Assembly (NCBI GenBank): GCA_021786615.1
Contig: JAJYMZ010000097.1
Location: 1-32,055, forward strand
DNA: 32,055 nucleotides
From: Acidobacteriota bacterium
GTDB taxonomy: Bacteria > Acidobacteriota > Holophagae > Holophagales > Holophagaceae
Direction: 5' to 3'
Shown: positions 23,567 through 32,055 of the stretch, one piece after another
How the letters are laid out: each line of letters begins with the position of its first letter
How positions within the stretch are numbered: the first letter of the stretch is position 1
Position numbers and translations under genes: made by a program
Notes under the pieces: model-generated
Databases searched by the model: none
What the model was told of the DNA's origin: nothing
The model's input: only the letters and a program-made list of their open reading frames with translations

Positions 23567-23918
23567 TGGCTGCCCATTCCGGTCTTCGGCAGCACAGAAT
23601 CCCTTCGGCGGGCGAATCAGACTCCCGATCTGACTCAGCTCCTTGATGAATCAGATTCCCTCCCGCCCGCCGCAGCCCGTTCCCATCCATTCGAATAACA
23701 GGAGGCCTTTTGTCATCCGTGGCAGTTTCCACGGCGGGGGGGAGGAAAGGCATCCAGCATCCCGGAGGAGGAATCACGAATGCCCGATCATCATCATCGG
23801 CTTTTCCAGGGGGCCATGGCTGGCTGGCCCTCCGAAGCGCTTGCGGAAAGTCTGTTCACCCTGACGAGCGGGCGACTGTCATGGCCGAGGCAGAATGAAC
23901 CTTGAGACTTGGGCCTTT
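23567..23918. other. Gene-free stretch between rmlA and the LytTR regulator
   Basis: About 350 bp with no supportable gene. It should hold the promoter and the 5' end of rmlA, but neither is recognisable. Short overlapping frames here lack ribosome binding sites and family motifs. Confidence 0.6.
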
Positions 23919-24641
23919 CTACAATCCCAGCTTTTCCTTCAGGTAATGCGCCGCATTCCGGCTGGCTTCCAGCTCGACGCCCTCGGGCAGCAGCACGGCT
24001 TTGCGCCCGGTGGGCAGCGTGCGCAGGCCCAGCACCGCTTCCGGACGGAGCATGATGTTCCGCTGGATCCGCAGGAAGGCCACACCCGGAAAGGCAGTCT
24101 CCACATCGTTGAGGCTGGTCCAGGTGCACCGGAATTTCTTTCCCCCGGCCCAGGCCCAGACCACCTGATCTATGACTTCAAAATAGGCCACGCGCTTCAG
24201 TTCCAGGAGCAGTTTCCCATCGCCTGCCTTAACCGGGAAGCGAGTGGCGGCCGCCGGTGCAGCCGGGGCGGCTTCGGGCTTGCGGGCTTCCCCGCCCTCG
24301 AGACGGGCCAGGGTTTTCGCCAGGCGATCCGCGGTCACCGGCTTCACCAGGTAGTCCGAAGCCTGATGTTCGAAGGCGGCCACGGCATGTTCCGCGTTGG
24401 CCGTGACGAAGATGACGGGCGGGCCATCCCGCAGCTCCGCGAGCACTTCCATGCCCGAGGGTCCCGGCAAAGCTATGTCAAGGAAGAGCGCATCGAGCTT
24501 GTGGCCTTCCCGCAGCCAGGCCAGCAACTGGTGGCCGTCTTCCAGTTCCATGAGCACCTGGCACCCGGCTTCCCGCAGCAGGCGGCCCAGGCGCAAACGC
24601 GCGACGGGTTCATCGTCTACCAGTGCGACTCGGAGGGCCAT
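23919..24641 (-). CDS. LytTR-family response regulator
   Basis: Two-domain response regulator of 240 residues from ATG at 24641. The receiver domain (1-120) has D9-D10, the phosphoacceptor D55 in LFLDIALPG, T80 in FVTA and K100 in YLVKPV. After an Ala/Pro linker, the LytTR DNA-binding domain (about 138-240) has the typical AYFEVIDQVVWAWAGGKKF, TSLNDVETAFPGVAFLRIQRNIML and a final LPEGVELEASRNAAHYLKEKL, as in AlgR/LytR regulators. It is divergent from the large hybrid kinase 97 bp away and is its likely partner, although the kinase also ends in its own receiver and Hpt domains. Confidence 0.92.
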   Translation of the reverse strand: MALRVALVDDEPVARLRLGRLLREAGCQVLMELEDGHQLLAWLREGHKLDALFLDIALPGPSGMEVLAELRDGPPVIFVTANAEHAVAAFEHQASDYLVKPVTADRLAKTLARLEGGEARKPEAAPAAPAAATRFPVKAGDGKLLLELKRVAYFEVIDQVVWAWAGGKKFRCTWTSLNDVETAFPGVAFLRIQRNIMLRPEAVLGLRTLPTGRKAVLLPEGVELEASRNAAHYLKEKLGL

Positions 24642-24663
24642 GACCTTAGAATGCTTAGTTCCG

Positions 24664-24692
24664 GCCGCGCACTCAACCTTTTGATGCGCGGC
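24664..24692. promoter_or_regulatory. Candidate operator palindrome between regulator and kinase
   Basis: A perfect 8-bp inverted repeat (GCCGCGCA at 24664-24671, TGCGCGGC at 24685-24692) contains an inner TCAA/TTGA pair around CCTT, with a single unpaired base. It lies in the 97-bp divergent promoter region and has no T run, which favours an operator over a terminator. Confidence 0.5.
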
Positions 24693-24738
24693 TAAAGCCA
24701 GAATCCCTCCGATCGCTTCCATCGAGTTTGTGTTATCC

Positions 24739-27700
24739 ATGTTCATGTCCATGCGGGAAAGAGGGTCGTGGTTCCGCGGTCTGGCCGCCTGCGTGGCGCT
24801 TTGCCTGGGCTCCCTCATGCACGCCCAAGGCCCTGGCACCGTGGCTTTCCAGCCTTTCGGCGCCGAGCAGGGATTGACCAATTTCGCGGTGTCCGCCCTG
24901 GCCCAGGATGATCGCGGCTACCTGTGGGTCGGCACCGAAGATGGCGTTTTCCGTTTCGACGGCGCCCGCTTCCAGCGATTCGGGTCTGTTCAGGGTCTGG
25001 AGCGGCCCTGGGCGACCCACCTCGCCAAGGACGGCGCGGGTGGGCTTTACGTGGGCACGGACCGGGGCCTTTTCCATTTCGATGGCACCGCCTTTCACCG
25101 GATTCAATTCCCGGGATCCTCAAACGCGCCGGTCCGGTCCCTGGCATCTGCGGGTGGAAGCGTCTGGGTGGCTACTTCCGAGGGCTTTTTTGCCGGCTCG
25201 CCGGCCAAGGGATTCCAGCCCTTGGCGGGGTGGATCACCGCGCCCCCCACAGCGCTTTCGGTGAATGCCTCGGGGCTTCTGGCCGTGGCGGGCGCCGAAC
25301 TCTGGATCCAGGACGGGGATCGTTGGCGGCCGGCCTCCGCCTTGCCGGAACTGCGCGGCGAGCGGGCCTTTTCGGTCCTGAAAGATCAGGACGGCCGCAT
25401 CTGGATCCGCAGCCGGAGCCACTTGTTGAGAGGCCGCGAAGGCCAGGCTTTCGAGGATCTGGCCCCCCGGCTTGCGGGAATGGCTTCCAGCGAAGGCTCG
25501 TTGAGCATGGATTCCAAGGGGCGGGTCTGGATCCCCACCGTGGCGGGCCTGGTTCGGGCAGAAGGTGATGCCCTGGTCCCGCTTCATCCTGATCCGGGCT
25601 TGAGCTTCGGCTATTGCCGCCAGGTTTTCGTGGATCGCGAAGATAGCCTTTGGGTGGCGGGCGAACAGCTTTTCCACGCGCTGGGACAAGGCGCTTGGAG
25701 CGCCTACCGGACCCGCGAAGGCCTCCCTTCCAATCAGGTCTGGTCCCTGCTGCGGGATCGCCAGGGGGTTCTCTGGACCGCCACCAACCGTGGCGTGGCC
25801 CAGGGAACCGAGGATGGCTTCAGACTGTTGCCCTTTCATCTCCCCTTCGGACCTCTCACCTTGGCGCTGGGCCCTGATGGCCGCATCTGGGCCGGGGGAC
25901 GGGATGGTGCCGCGCTCTACGCATGGGAATCTTCAGGCCACGGCTTCGCGCCGGTAGGTATCAAGGACCTGGGGGATGGCGACACCCTCGTCCGCGATCT
26001 CTGCTTCGATCGCTCGGGCAATCTATGGGCCGCCACCAGCAACGGCGGCTTGCGCCTGATCCGCTCCGGCGCTTCGGGACAGCTGGAAGCAGAATCCATA
26101 GCGTTGCCCGGTGGTTCCTCCAGGGAAAACATTTGGGCCGTGGCGGAGGACGCCCAGGGACGCATCTGGGTGGGGGGCAGCGAAGGCCTTGGGGTCCTGG
26201 AAGATGGCCGCTGGCGCAGGTTCACGGCCGCTAACGGGCTGTCGGATTCCGAAGTGCGCTGCATCGCCCCCACCCCTGGAGGCGCCGTCTGGATCGCCTA
26301 TGGCCGATCCCTGGGCGCCGCGAAAGTGGCCCTGAGCGGCGAGTCCTTGAAACTCCTGGAGCAGCTGGGTGAGAACCAAGGTCTTGCCAATGTGCAGATC
26401 AATGCCCTGGCCTGCGACGCGCGCGGCGTCTTGTGGCTGGGCACGGCCCTGGGCGCCGCCCGGTGGGACGGCAGCCTGCTGGATACTTTCGGGAAGCTGG
26501 AAGGGCTCCCAGGCGAGGACTGCATCCTGGGCGCCCTGCTTTGCGATGGCAAGGATGTGTGGGTGGGCACCACAGCGGGGCTGGGGCGCTTCCATGCCCC
26601 AGGCGAAGGCGGCTCCCTTCCCAGCCCCGTGACGATCCTCACCGAGGCCCGCTTCGGCCCCAAGGCCGGCGACACCGCCACGCGCTTCGATCAGGTCCTG
26701 CGCATTCCCCACGAGCTGCCCTCCCTGGAAATCCGCTTCTCGGCCATGTCCTTCCTGAATCCCGCCAAGGTGCGCCACCAGGTGAGGCTGCTGGATTTCC
26801 AGAACGACTGGAGGGACATCGCCTCCTCCCAGGTGAACTACGCGGGCCTGCCGCCGGGGGTCTACCGTTTCGAGGTGCGCAGCCGCGCCGGGGCCTCGCC
26901 TTGGGGACCGCCGGCGAAAATGTACTTCCGGGTGGTGGGACCCTGGTGGAGCAGCCCATGGGCCCTTGCATTTTATGCAGCCGCCGCTTTGGCCCTCATC
27001 TCCCTCGCCTTCCGCTTCAGGACGCGCGTGCTGCGGTTCAAGAACCAGGCCCTGGGCGATCTGGTCCACGCGCAAACCGAAGAAATCCAAGGAGCCCTGG
27101 ATCAGGCCGAGCGCGCGAATACCGCCAAAAGCGAGTTCCTGGCGGTGATGAGCCACGAACTGCGCACGCCCATGCATTCCATTCTGGGCATGACGGATCT
27201 GTTGCTGGATTCTTCCCTGAGCCGGGAACAGCGGGACAGCGCCCAGACCATCCGCCGCGCGGGCCAGGCCCTGCTTTCGATCCTCAACGACATCTTGGAT
27301 TTTTCAAAGATCGAGGCCGAGAAAGTCGCGCTGCGGGAAGTCCCCGTGGACCTGCGGGGCCTCTGCGAGGACCTCATGGATCTGCTCAGCGTCAGCGCCC
27401 AGGAGAAGGGACTGGAGCTGGTGCTGCGCTTCGAGCCCGAAGGCAGCCCCGAATACCTGGGCGACCCGGAGCGCATCCGCCAGGTGCTGCTGAACCTGCT
27501 GGGCAATGCCATCAAGTTCACCGAAACCGGATTCGTGCAGCTCACGGTGCGGGTGACGGACCAGCAGGAGGACCGCCACGCGCTGATGCTGTCCGTGGCG
27601 GACAGCGGCCCCAGCATTCCCCTGGACAAACAAGCCCGGCTCTTCGAGAAATTCAGCCAGGCCGACACCAGCATCACGCGGCGCTTTGGCGGCACGGGCC

Positions 27701-29193
27701 TGGGCCTGGCCATCAGCAAACGGTTGGTGGAAGCCATGGGCGGCGTCATCGGCCTGGACAGCGAGGAGGGGCACGGCACCACCTTCTGGTTCACCCTGAG
27801 CCTGAAACCCGCCGAAGGAAAGGAAGGGGCGGAAAAGGTTCTGAGCTTCCCTCCGGAATTCCGCGTGCTGGTGGCGGACGATCTGCCGGAAAGCGCCAAC
27901 GCGCTGTTCGACCAGCTGTGGCGCTGGGGCCTGGAAGCGAGCCTGGCCTCCACTGGATCCGAGGCCATGGAAGACATCCTGGTTTCCGCCTTCAACCAAA
28001 AGCCCTACCACCTGGTGTTGCTGGATGAGGATTTGCCGGGCATGGGCGGATGGGAGTTGGCCAAGACCCTGCGCGCCGAGCATCCTGAAAGCTCGGCCCT
28101 GCTGGTGCTGCTCTGCCCCATGCACCAGCCGCGGGAGATCTGGGCGCTGAAGGCCGCGGGCTTCAACGCGATGCTCCGGAAACCTGTCTTCGCTTTCGAA
28201 CTGCGGGAGCTGCTGGAAGCGGCGTCCAAGCGATCTGGAAGCGGCGACGCGGGGTGGTTCGGGCCAGATGAGGCAACCTCGGATGAAGCGGCCCCCGCGG
28301 CCGCGAAGGCCATGGCCTTGGCCGGGCGCCGGATCCTTATGGCGGAGGACAATCCTTTGAACCAGCACGTCGCCGTCCGCCTGCTGAAATCCATGGGCGC
28401 CGTGGTGACCGTCGCTTCCACGGGGCTGGAAGCCGTGGAGCAGGCGGCCCGGGGCGGGTTTGATCTCATCCTGATGGATGGCCAGATGCCCGGAATGGAT
28501 GGCCTGGAAGCCGCCCGGGCCATCCGCGCCGCAGGCGGGAAATTGCCCATCCTGGCCATGACCGCCCACGCGCTGCAAGGGGATCGCGAGCGCTTCCTCA
28601 AATCAGGCATGGACGATCTGCTCACCAAGCCCTTCAGCCGAGATGAACTGCGGGACGCCATCCTGCGGCAGCTGAAATCTGAACGGAATCTGGCTTCGGA
28701 GGAGACCCTGATCCTCCGCCCGGCCTCGGCGGCGCCTGATGAAGAAACCTCAGAAATGGCCCTGGCTCCCAATGGCGAGCCATTGGAAGAAGAGGCTGGC
28801 GAAACGATGCAGATGCCCGTCCAGATTCCGGCCACGGATTTCCGCCACCCCATTGACACCGTCTCCCTGCTGCACTCCATTCACGCCGAGGACCGCGACG
28901 AGCTGCGCGAGTTGCTGGTGATGTTCCGGGCCCACGCGCCCGCCCGCATGGCCGACATCCGGGTGGCGCTGCAAGACAAGGATGCCAAGGCCCTGAAAGC
29001 CGCCGCCCACGCGCTCTGCGGCAGCGCCGCCTACGTCTACGCCCGGCCCGTCACGGACATCGCCAAGCGGATGGAGGAACTGGCCGCCGAAAATCGCGTC
29101 TTCGAAGCCGCGGTATTCCTGCCGGAACTGGAAATAGCCTTCGCCGCCGCCGAAGAAGCGCTGAAAGAGATGGAGACACGGCTCGCGCGGTAA
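24739..29193 (+). CDS. Hybrid sensor histidine kinase with beta-propeller, two REC and Hpt domains
   Basis: Very large one-component-style two-component sensor, 1487 codons if started at GTG 24730; ATG 24739 is preferred but 24745 and 24751 are possible. Numbering here is from 24730. A signal peptide or anchor covers 10-33. Two-component-regulator propeller repeats (about 45-640, units such as [19 protein letters not shown]) form the periplasmic sensor, followed by a Y_Y_Y domain (about 675-735), one transmembrane helix (about 745-765), HisKA with H809 (MSHELRTP) and HATPase with [13 protein letters not shown] and [17 protein letters not shown]1 (D1099) lacks the usual Thr/Ser (LLVLLCP). REC2 is complete (D1250, MTAHA, LTKPF). 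A C-terminal Hpt carries H1427 (AHALCGSA). The G1 box reads DSGPSIP rather than DxGxG. The propeller type often senses polysaccharide breakdown products; the ligand here is unknown. Confidence 0.93.
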   Translation: MFMSMRERGSWFRGLAACVALCLGSLMHAQGPGTVAFQPFGAEQGLTNFAVSALAQDDRGYLWVGTEDGVFRFDGARFQRFGSVQGLERPWATHLAKDGAGGLYVGTDRGLFHFDGTAFHRIQFPGSSNAPVRSLASAGGSVWVATSEGFFAGSPAKGFQPLAGWITAPPTALSVNASGLLAVAGAELWIQDGDRWRPASALPELRGERAFSVLKDQDGRIWIRSRSHLLRGREGQAFEDLAPRLAGMASSEGSLSMDSKGRVWIPTVAGLVRAEGDALVPLHPDPGLSFGYCRQVFVDREDSLWVAGEQLFHALGQGAWSAYRTREGLPSNQVWSLLRDRQGVLWTATNRGVAQGTEDGFRLLPFHLPFGPLTLALGPDGRIWAGGRDGAALYAWESSGHGFAPVGIKDLGDGDTLVRDLCFDRSGNLWAATSNGGLRLIRSGASGQLEAESIALPGGSSRENIWAVAEDAQGRIWVGGSEGLGVLEDGRWRRFTAANGLSDSEVRCIAPTPGGAVWIAYGRSLGAAKVALSGESLKLLEQLGENQGLANVQINALACDARGVLWLGTALGAARWDGSLLDTFGKLEGLPGEDCILGALLCDGKDVWVGTTAGLGRFHAPGEGGSLPSPVTILTEARFGPKAGDTATRFDQVLRIPHELPSLEIRFSAMSFLNPAKVRHQVRLLDFQNDWRDIASSQVNYAGLPPGVYRFEVRSRAGASPWGPPAKMYFRVVGPWWSSPWALAFYAAAALALISLAFRFRTRVLRFKNQALGDLVHAQTEEIQGALDQAERANTAKSEFLAVMSHELRTPMHSILGMTDLLLDSSLSREQRDSAQTIRRAGQALLSILNDILDFSKIEAEKVALREVPVDLRGLCEDLMDLLSVSAQEKGLELVLRFEPEGSPEYLGDPERIRQVLLNLLGNAIKFTETGFVQLTVRVTDQQEDRHALMLSVADSGPSIPLDKQARLFEKFSQADTSITRRFGGTGLGLAISKRLVEAMGGVIGLDSEEGHGTTFWFTLSLKPAEGKEGAEKVLSFPPEFRVLVADDLPESANALFDQLWRWGLEASLASTGSEAMEDILVSAFNQKPYHLVLLDEDLPGMGGWELAKTLRAEHPESSALLVLLCPMHQPREIWALKAAGFNAMLRKPVFAFELRELLEAASKRSGSGDAGWFGPDEATSDEAAPAAAKAMALAGRRILMAEDNPLNQHVAVRLLKSMGAVVTVASTGLEAVEQAARGGFDLILMDGQMPGMDGLEAARAIRAAGGKLPILAMTAHALQGDRERFLKSGMDDLLTKPFSRDELRDAILRQLKSERNLASEETLILRPASAAPDEETSEMALAPNGEPLEEEAGETMQMPVQIPATDFRHPIDTVSLLHSIHAEDRDELRELLVMFRAHAPARMADIRVALQDKDAKALKAAAHALCGSAAYVYARPVTDIAKRMEELAAENRVFEAAVFLPELEIAFAAAEEALKEMETRLAR

Positions 29194-29278
29194 GTCAGAA
29201 CAACACGATTCATCGCCGGGGAGATCCGTGATTTGCCGGGGAAATTTAAAAGGAAAAACAAAACCAAGTTTATTCTTT

Positions 29279-29353
29279 ATCCCCGTAAATCCCCGTGTAT
29301 CCCCGGCTGAAAAGGCCTTTTTTAGCCGGGGATTCAGGGGGATTTTCGGGGAT
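29279..29353. terminator. ATCCCC-type long hairpin, likely bidirectional terminator
   Basis: The 30-nt arms 29279-29308 and 29324-29353 pair at 27 positions. The loop contains AAAAGGCCTTTT, itself palindromic. Each arm is made of ~10-bp units beginning ATCCCC. It lies between the convergent kinase and methyltransferase genes. A related hairpin lies on the other side of the methyltransferase gene. Confidence 0.8.
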
Positions 29354-29462
29354 GGGAAAAAGATACCAGGCAAGAAAAAAGTTGTTTTGCTGGAGCCGCC
29401 ATTGCTCATCCCCGGCACTGAACAGGATCAGCGTTCCACAAAAAAGTGATTTGCGGAATCTG

Positions 29463-31106
29463 CTATTCGTCATCCTCGGCGCTGAACAGGTTTGGCGTCT
29501 CGGCGGCCAGGCTCAGGTTTTCGCGCTTGGCTTTCTTGAAGGTGAGCGTGCCCATGGACATGTCGGGGAACTCCGGGCGCTTGCGGCCCTCCAATAATTC
29601 CTCGATGGTGAGCACCTGGATGCGCGGGTAGTCGCGGCCATTGCTGCCCCGGTACAGGCCCGCGCTGGCGGCTTCCTTTTTCAGCGGCGCGGTGGGTTCC
29701 GCCAGCGACACGAAAAGGCCGATGGGGGCCTTCTCGCGCTCCATGGTGGCGCGCAGATCCTTCACCATGGTGACGTCCACTTTTCCACCGCCCTTCACGT
29801 TCACGATGATGCGTTGCGTGGCGGGCTTGCCATTCACGGCGTCGGTGAAATAGATGAGGCCATCAATGCCGCCGTCGGCGCCCTTCTTCTTGCCCTGGAA
29901 GGGCTGGGCGTTCACCAGGGAGCAGGCCCACCACTGGAACTGGTACTTGTCCCGCAGCGCCAGATCCCGCGCGCCTTCGAAATCCTTGGGCGTGCCGTGG
30001 ACCTCGAAGGCGATGCCGGGAAACGCGTCTCGCAGCCGCTTTTCGATGAGGCTGATGGCCAGGTGCGTGATGTCGATGCCGATCCACTGCCGGTTCAATT
30101 TCTGCGCCGCATGCACCGCCGTGCCGCAGCCGCAGAAGGGATCCAGCACCACGTCGCCTTCGTTGGAACTGGCGAGGAGGATGCGCTCGAGTAGAGCGAC
30201 TGGTTTTTGGGTGGGATATCCGAGTGATTCTTTGCCCGAAGCAGGTGGGATGTCGTCCCAAAGCGACTGCACTGGAACACCTTTACCTGTATCCAGATAC
30301 TGCTTTCTTTGTGGAACTGTCCCCGGCTTCGATTGGACGATCATTCCATCTTCCAAAAATTTGGCCATTTTCTCTCTGGAGTAGCGCCAGTAGCGTGTGA
30401 CCCCTAACACCTCATAGCTGGGATTCCCTTTCGCGGCGCCGCCGGGGCCAATCATGCTGATTAAGCGATAGCGACGACCATCCGCCTCCGTGTACTTGAA
30501 GAATCCATCAACATATTCTGCTGAGTAATCGTGAAACCCTTGACGAAAAGTGTGATTCCCGGACTTGGAGTAAAAGAAGATTGAGTCTGTGTTCGGAGCA
30601 AAATACTTGCTGCCCTGGCCAAAGTTCCCTTTGATCGTTTGAACCCGCTTCCATACGATTTCATTCCGATAGTTCTCTACCCCGAAAACCGCATCCAACA
30701 CCAACTTCAGATAGTGGCTCGCCGTGGGGTCGCAGTGCAGATACAGGCTGCCTGTGGGTTTCAGGACGCGGTGCAGTTCGATCAGGCGGTTGGCCATCAT
30801 CACCAGGTAGGCCATGAGATCGTTCTGCCCCAGGAAGGAGCGGAAGGCGGTGATGAGGTCCGCCACGTTGGTGTGGCCGCTGCGCAGGATCTGGTCAAAC
30901 TCGCGCTCGGCCTGGTCGCTCCAGTGCCAGGTGTCCTCAAACGCTTCGATCTGCGCGTGGCTTTGCGCGCCTTCGGGGCTCTTGAACAGCAGGTTGTAGT
31001 CCCGCTTGGAATTGAAGGGCGGGTCCAGGTACACCAGGTCCACGGACTCGTCCTTGATGGACTCCCGCAGCACATCCAGGTTGTCGCCGAAGAAAAGCTG
31101 GTTCAC
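29463..31106 (-). CDS. DNA adenine/cytosine-N methyltransferase fused to Mrr-like nuclease domain
   Basis: Protein of 547 residues. The N-terminal two thirds is an amino-methyltransferase of the N6_N4 Mtase family. Catalytic motif IV is DPPF (28-31, in LDPPFNSKRDYN), a target-recognition region spans about 150-290, and the SAM-binding motif I is LDPFCGCGT (321-329), so the order IV-TRD-I marks the beta class. The C-terminal part (about 385-520) looks like a PD-(D/E)XK nuclease of the Mrr kind: D411-G-G-I-D415-G, then IIVNVKGG with K438. This suggests modification and cleavage in one chain, or an orphan methylase with a degenerate nuclease. No specificity or helicase partner gene is adjacent. 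It is bracketed by related ATCCCC hairpins. Confidence 0.88.
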   Translation of the reverse strand: MNQLFFGDNLDVLRESIKDESVDLVYLDPPFNSKRDYNLLFKSPEGAQSHAQIEAFEDTWHWSDQAEREFDQILRSGHTNVADLITAFRSFLGQNDLMAYLVMMANRLIELHRVLKPTGSLYLHCDPTASHYLKLVLDAVFGVENYRNEIVWKRVQTIKGNFGQGSKYFAPNTDSIFFYSKSGNHTFRQGFHDYSAEYVDGFFKYTEADGRRYRLISMIGPGGAAKGNPSYEVLGVTRYWRYSREKMAKFLEDGMIVQSKPGTVPQRKQYLDTGKGVPVQSLWDDIPPASGKESLGYPTQKPVALLERILLASSNEGDVVLDPFCGCGTAVHAAQKLNRQWIGIDITHLAISLIEKRLRDAFPGIAFEVHGTPKDFEGARDLALRDKYQFQWWACSLVNAQPFQGKKKGADGGIDGLIYFTDAVNGKPATQRIIVNVKGGGKVDVTMVKDLRATMEREKAPIGLFVSLAEPTAPLKKEAASAGLYRGSNGRDYPRIQVLTIEELLEGRKRPEFPDMSMGTLTFKKAKRENLSLAAETPNLFSAEDDE

Positions 31107-31161
31107 ATGAGCCCCGCTGTTTCCCTACAGCGTGGCACAAGCCGGCCCAAGGCGTCAGGCC

Positions 31162-31227
31162 ATCCCCTTCATCCCCTTCATCCCTGTTAAAAAACCAATA
31201 AACAGGGATGGAGGGGATGAAGGGGAT
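31162..31227. repeat. ATCCCC-type hairpin upstream of the methyltransferase gene
   Basis: The arms 31162-31188 and 31201-31227 (27 nt) pair with one mismatch around an A-rich loop. Each arm consists of 9-bp units (ATCCCCTTC, ATCCCCTTC, ATCCCTGTT). It is related in design to 29279-29353. Confidence 0.9.
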
Positions 31228-31290
31228 AAGGACACGCCATGCGGTTCAGGTTGTCTCAGAAGCACCCTATCCGGTGCCAGCTTCGCGGTA

Positions 31291-31387
31291 TGAATTCAGG
31301 CGGCCCGGCGGCGGCCTCACGCTTGAGTGTGATCCGCGCCGGGCCACCTGAATTTGCGGGCTTCCAGCCCGCGGGCGCTGCGCGCCC
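31291..31387. repeat. Cluster of three GC-rich hairpins
   Basis: In order: arms 31293-31310/31337-31354 (17 of 18 pairs); GCGGGC/GCCCGC at 31356-31372; GGGCGC/GCGCCC at 31373-31387. No T run follows, so this is a repetitive palindromic cluster rather than a terminator. The whole 31107-31787 stretch otherwise contains no supportable gene. Confidence 0.82.
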
Positions 31388-31445
31388 CCGCGAAGCAATC
31401 CCGTGACGTAGCGATTGGTGGTGGATATTTTTTCTTGGCGCTCTT

Positions 31446-31472
31446 CTCGGTATCGGCCAAGCCGATACACGA
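31446..31472. repeat. GTATC-stem palindrome, third site
   Basis: GTATCGGC (31450-31457) and GCCGATAC (31461-31468) pair perfectly around CAA. The flanks TCTCG and ACGAG are shared with the palindrome at 7249-7267, so it belongs to the same dispersed family as the two in the 107-bp repeats. Confidence 0.8.
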
Positions 31473-31612
31473 GACAAAATGAAATCTGGCGTCTTGGTGG
31501 TGAATCTTTTCCGACCCGATTCAGTAGCGAGCAGCCATTGATTAAGATGCGAAAGTCAATTAGAGGATTATCTCGGAATCAATATTTGTGTTGAATGTCG
31601 GCCACATTCTGC

Positions 31613-31644
31613 TTAAAAAGCTGAGGCCACCTCGCGGTGGCCTC
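31613..31644 (-). terminator. Intrinsic terminator downstream of the 5'-nucleotidase gene
   Basis: A perfect 9-bp stem (31623-31631 with 31636-31644, loop TCGC) is followed on the minus strand by AGCTTTTT. It lies about 140 bp after the stop at 31788, with no gene between. Confidence 0.65.
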
Positions 31645-31728
31645 GCACCCGTCGCCCAAAGGCTTCGGGGGGATATCAACCAGAAGAATATGCCCTTGCC
31701 TAGGCCGACACCAAAGAGATTTTGCCCC

Positions 31729-31784
31729 CACAGCCTAGTGCCCACAGCCTAGTGCCCACAGCCTACAGCCTACCGCCCACAGCC
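31729..31784. repeat. Heptameric repeat tract running up to the nucleotidase stop codon
   Basis: Eight consecutive 7-bp units, mainly CACAGCC alternating with TAGTGCC, then TACAGCC, TACCGCC and CACAGCC. The tract ends 3 bp before the stop codon of the gene at 31788. Confidence 0.9.
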
Positions 31785-31787
31785 CAC

Positions 31788-32055
31788 TCACATCCGCTCG
31801 TGCGGCAGCGCCAATGCCGGCGCATAGACCGTGGTGTTGGGGTCCACCATGTAGAGGTTGCTGATCTTGCCGGTATAGGCGCCGGCGTACTGCTGGATCT
31901 GGTCCCCCAGGCGGGTCTGCTCATCGCCTTCGCGGAACAGCGGCCCCCACACGGGATTGAAGGAATGCTCCACGTGGCGGTTCAGCTCATGCACCTTTTC
32001 CCGCTGGGTTTCGGTGCGCGCCCGGACTTCCTCCAGCTCCGCGTTCAGAGCCGCC
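31788..32055 (-). CDS. HAD-type purine 5'-nucleotidase (cN-II-like), C-terminal part
   Basis: Only the last 88 or so residues are inside the window; the gene continues past 32055. The visible part begins with a charged helix (ALNAELEEVRARTETQREKV) and contains FNPVWGPLFREGDEQTRLGDQIQQYAGAYTGKISNLY, ending ALPHERM. This matches the C-terminal pattern of the HAD-IG/cN-II family (WGPLFREG..., QxxxYAxLYTxxxSNL, LPHE), which dephosphorylates IMP/GMP-type nucleotides. The catalytic HAD motifs are outside the window, so the call rests on the tail only. Confidence 0.72.
   Translation of the reverse strand, partial: AALNAELEEVRARTETQREKVHELNRHVEHSFNPVWGPLFREGDEQTRLGDQIQQYAGAYTGKISNLYMVDPNTTVYAPALALPHERM

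Noticed and set aside
27304-28578. Long antisense frames within the hybrid kinase gene
   Set aside because: The kinase frame has complete HisKA, HATPase and REC motifs; the antisense frames are shadows of GC-rich coding DNA.
31267-31470. Small minus-strand frame whose start resembles the repeat-encoded peptide (YRLGRYREE)
   Set aside because: The resemblance comes from the shared GTATC palindrome; the rest of the frame runs through hairpins and has no ribosome binding site.

Overview
This 32 kb window is high-GC bacterial DNA with well-separated housekeeping genes (prfA, rpmE, hisS, a tRNA-Arg), envelope genes and several accessory blocks. A MacA-type adaptor, a periplasmic-type amidase, a dTDP-sugar cassette and a propeller-type hybrid histidine kinase point to a Gram-negative chromosome. 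The PadR/HAAS-like pair and the intergenic hairpins would fit an Acidobacteriota (Holophagae-like) genome. That assignment is inference only; no rRNA is present to confirm it.

Layout. 1-1317: prfA (3' end cut by the window edge) and rpmE. 1490-7022: a leftward export locus, HlyD/MacA adaptor > ATPase > two FtsX-type permeases, followed by a PadR regulator overlapping a HAAS-like membrane protein. 7080-9437: a desaturase/FAD-oxidoreductase pair whose 3' end is repeated downstream. 9530-9916: tRNA-Arg(CCG) plus a broken copy of its 5' half and palindromic repeats. 9922-11952: an amidase and hisS, divergent with starts 3 bp apart. 12045-17125: an accessory block between two similar ~70-bp direct repeats, holding a cupin/SDR pair, a pyrG 3' fragment, an IS5-family element and a DUF262/DUF1524 (GmrSD-like) gene. 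17329-23566: a sugar/glycosylation cassette, with an ArnB-like aminotransferase facing a leftward operon of truncated rmlA, rmlB, TPR-OGT glycosyltransferase, RmlC-like epimerase and HpcH/HpaI aldolase. 23919-29193: a LytTR response regulator divergent from a 1487-residue hybrid kinase. 29279-31227: a DNA methyltransferase-nuclease fusion between two ATCCCC-type hairpins. 31291-31784: palindromes and repeats, then the 3' end of a cN-II-like 5'-nucleotidase running off the window.

The most unusual material is not in the ordinary genes. (1) The last 18 codons of the FAD oxidoreductase occur three times at exactly 107-bp spacing, and every difference among the copies is synonymous. (2) Several unrelated intergenic tracts all have a 7-bp period. 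(3) A tRNA-Arg copy is interrupted by two 70-bp palindromic repeats. (4) Related hairpins bracket the methyltransferase-nuclease gene. (5) A GTATC-stem palindrome recurs at three places. (6) rmlA has lost its nucleotide-binding signature.
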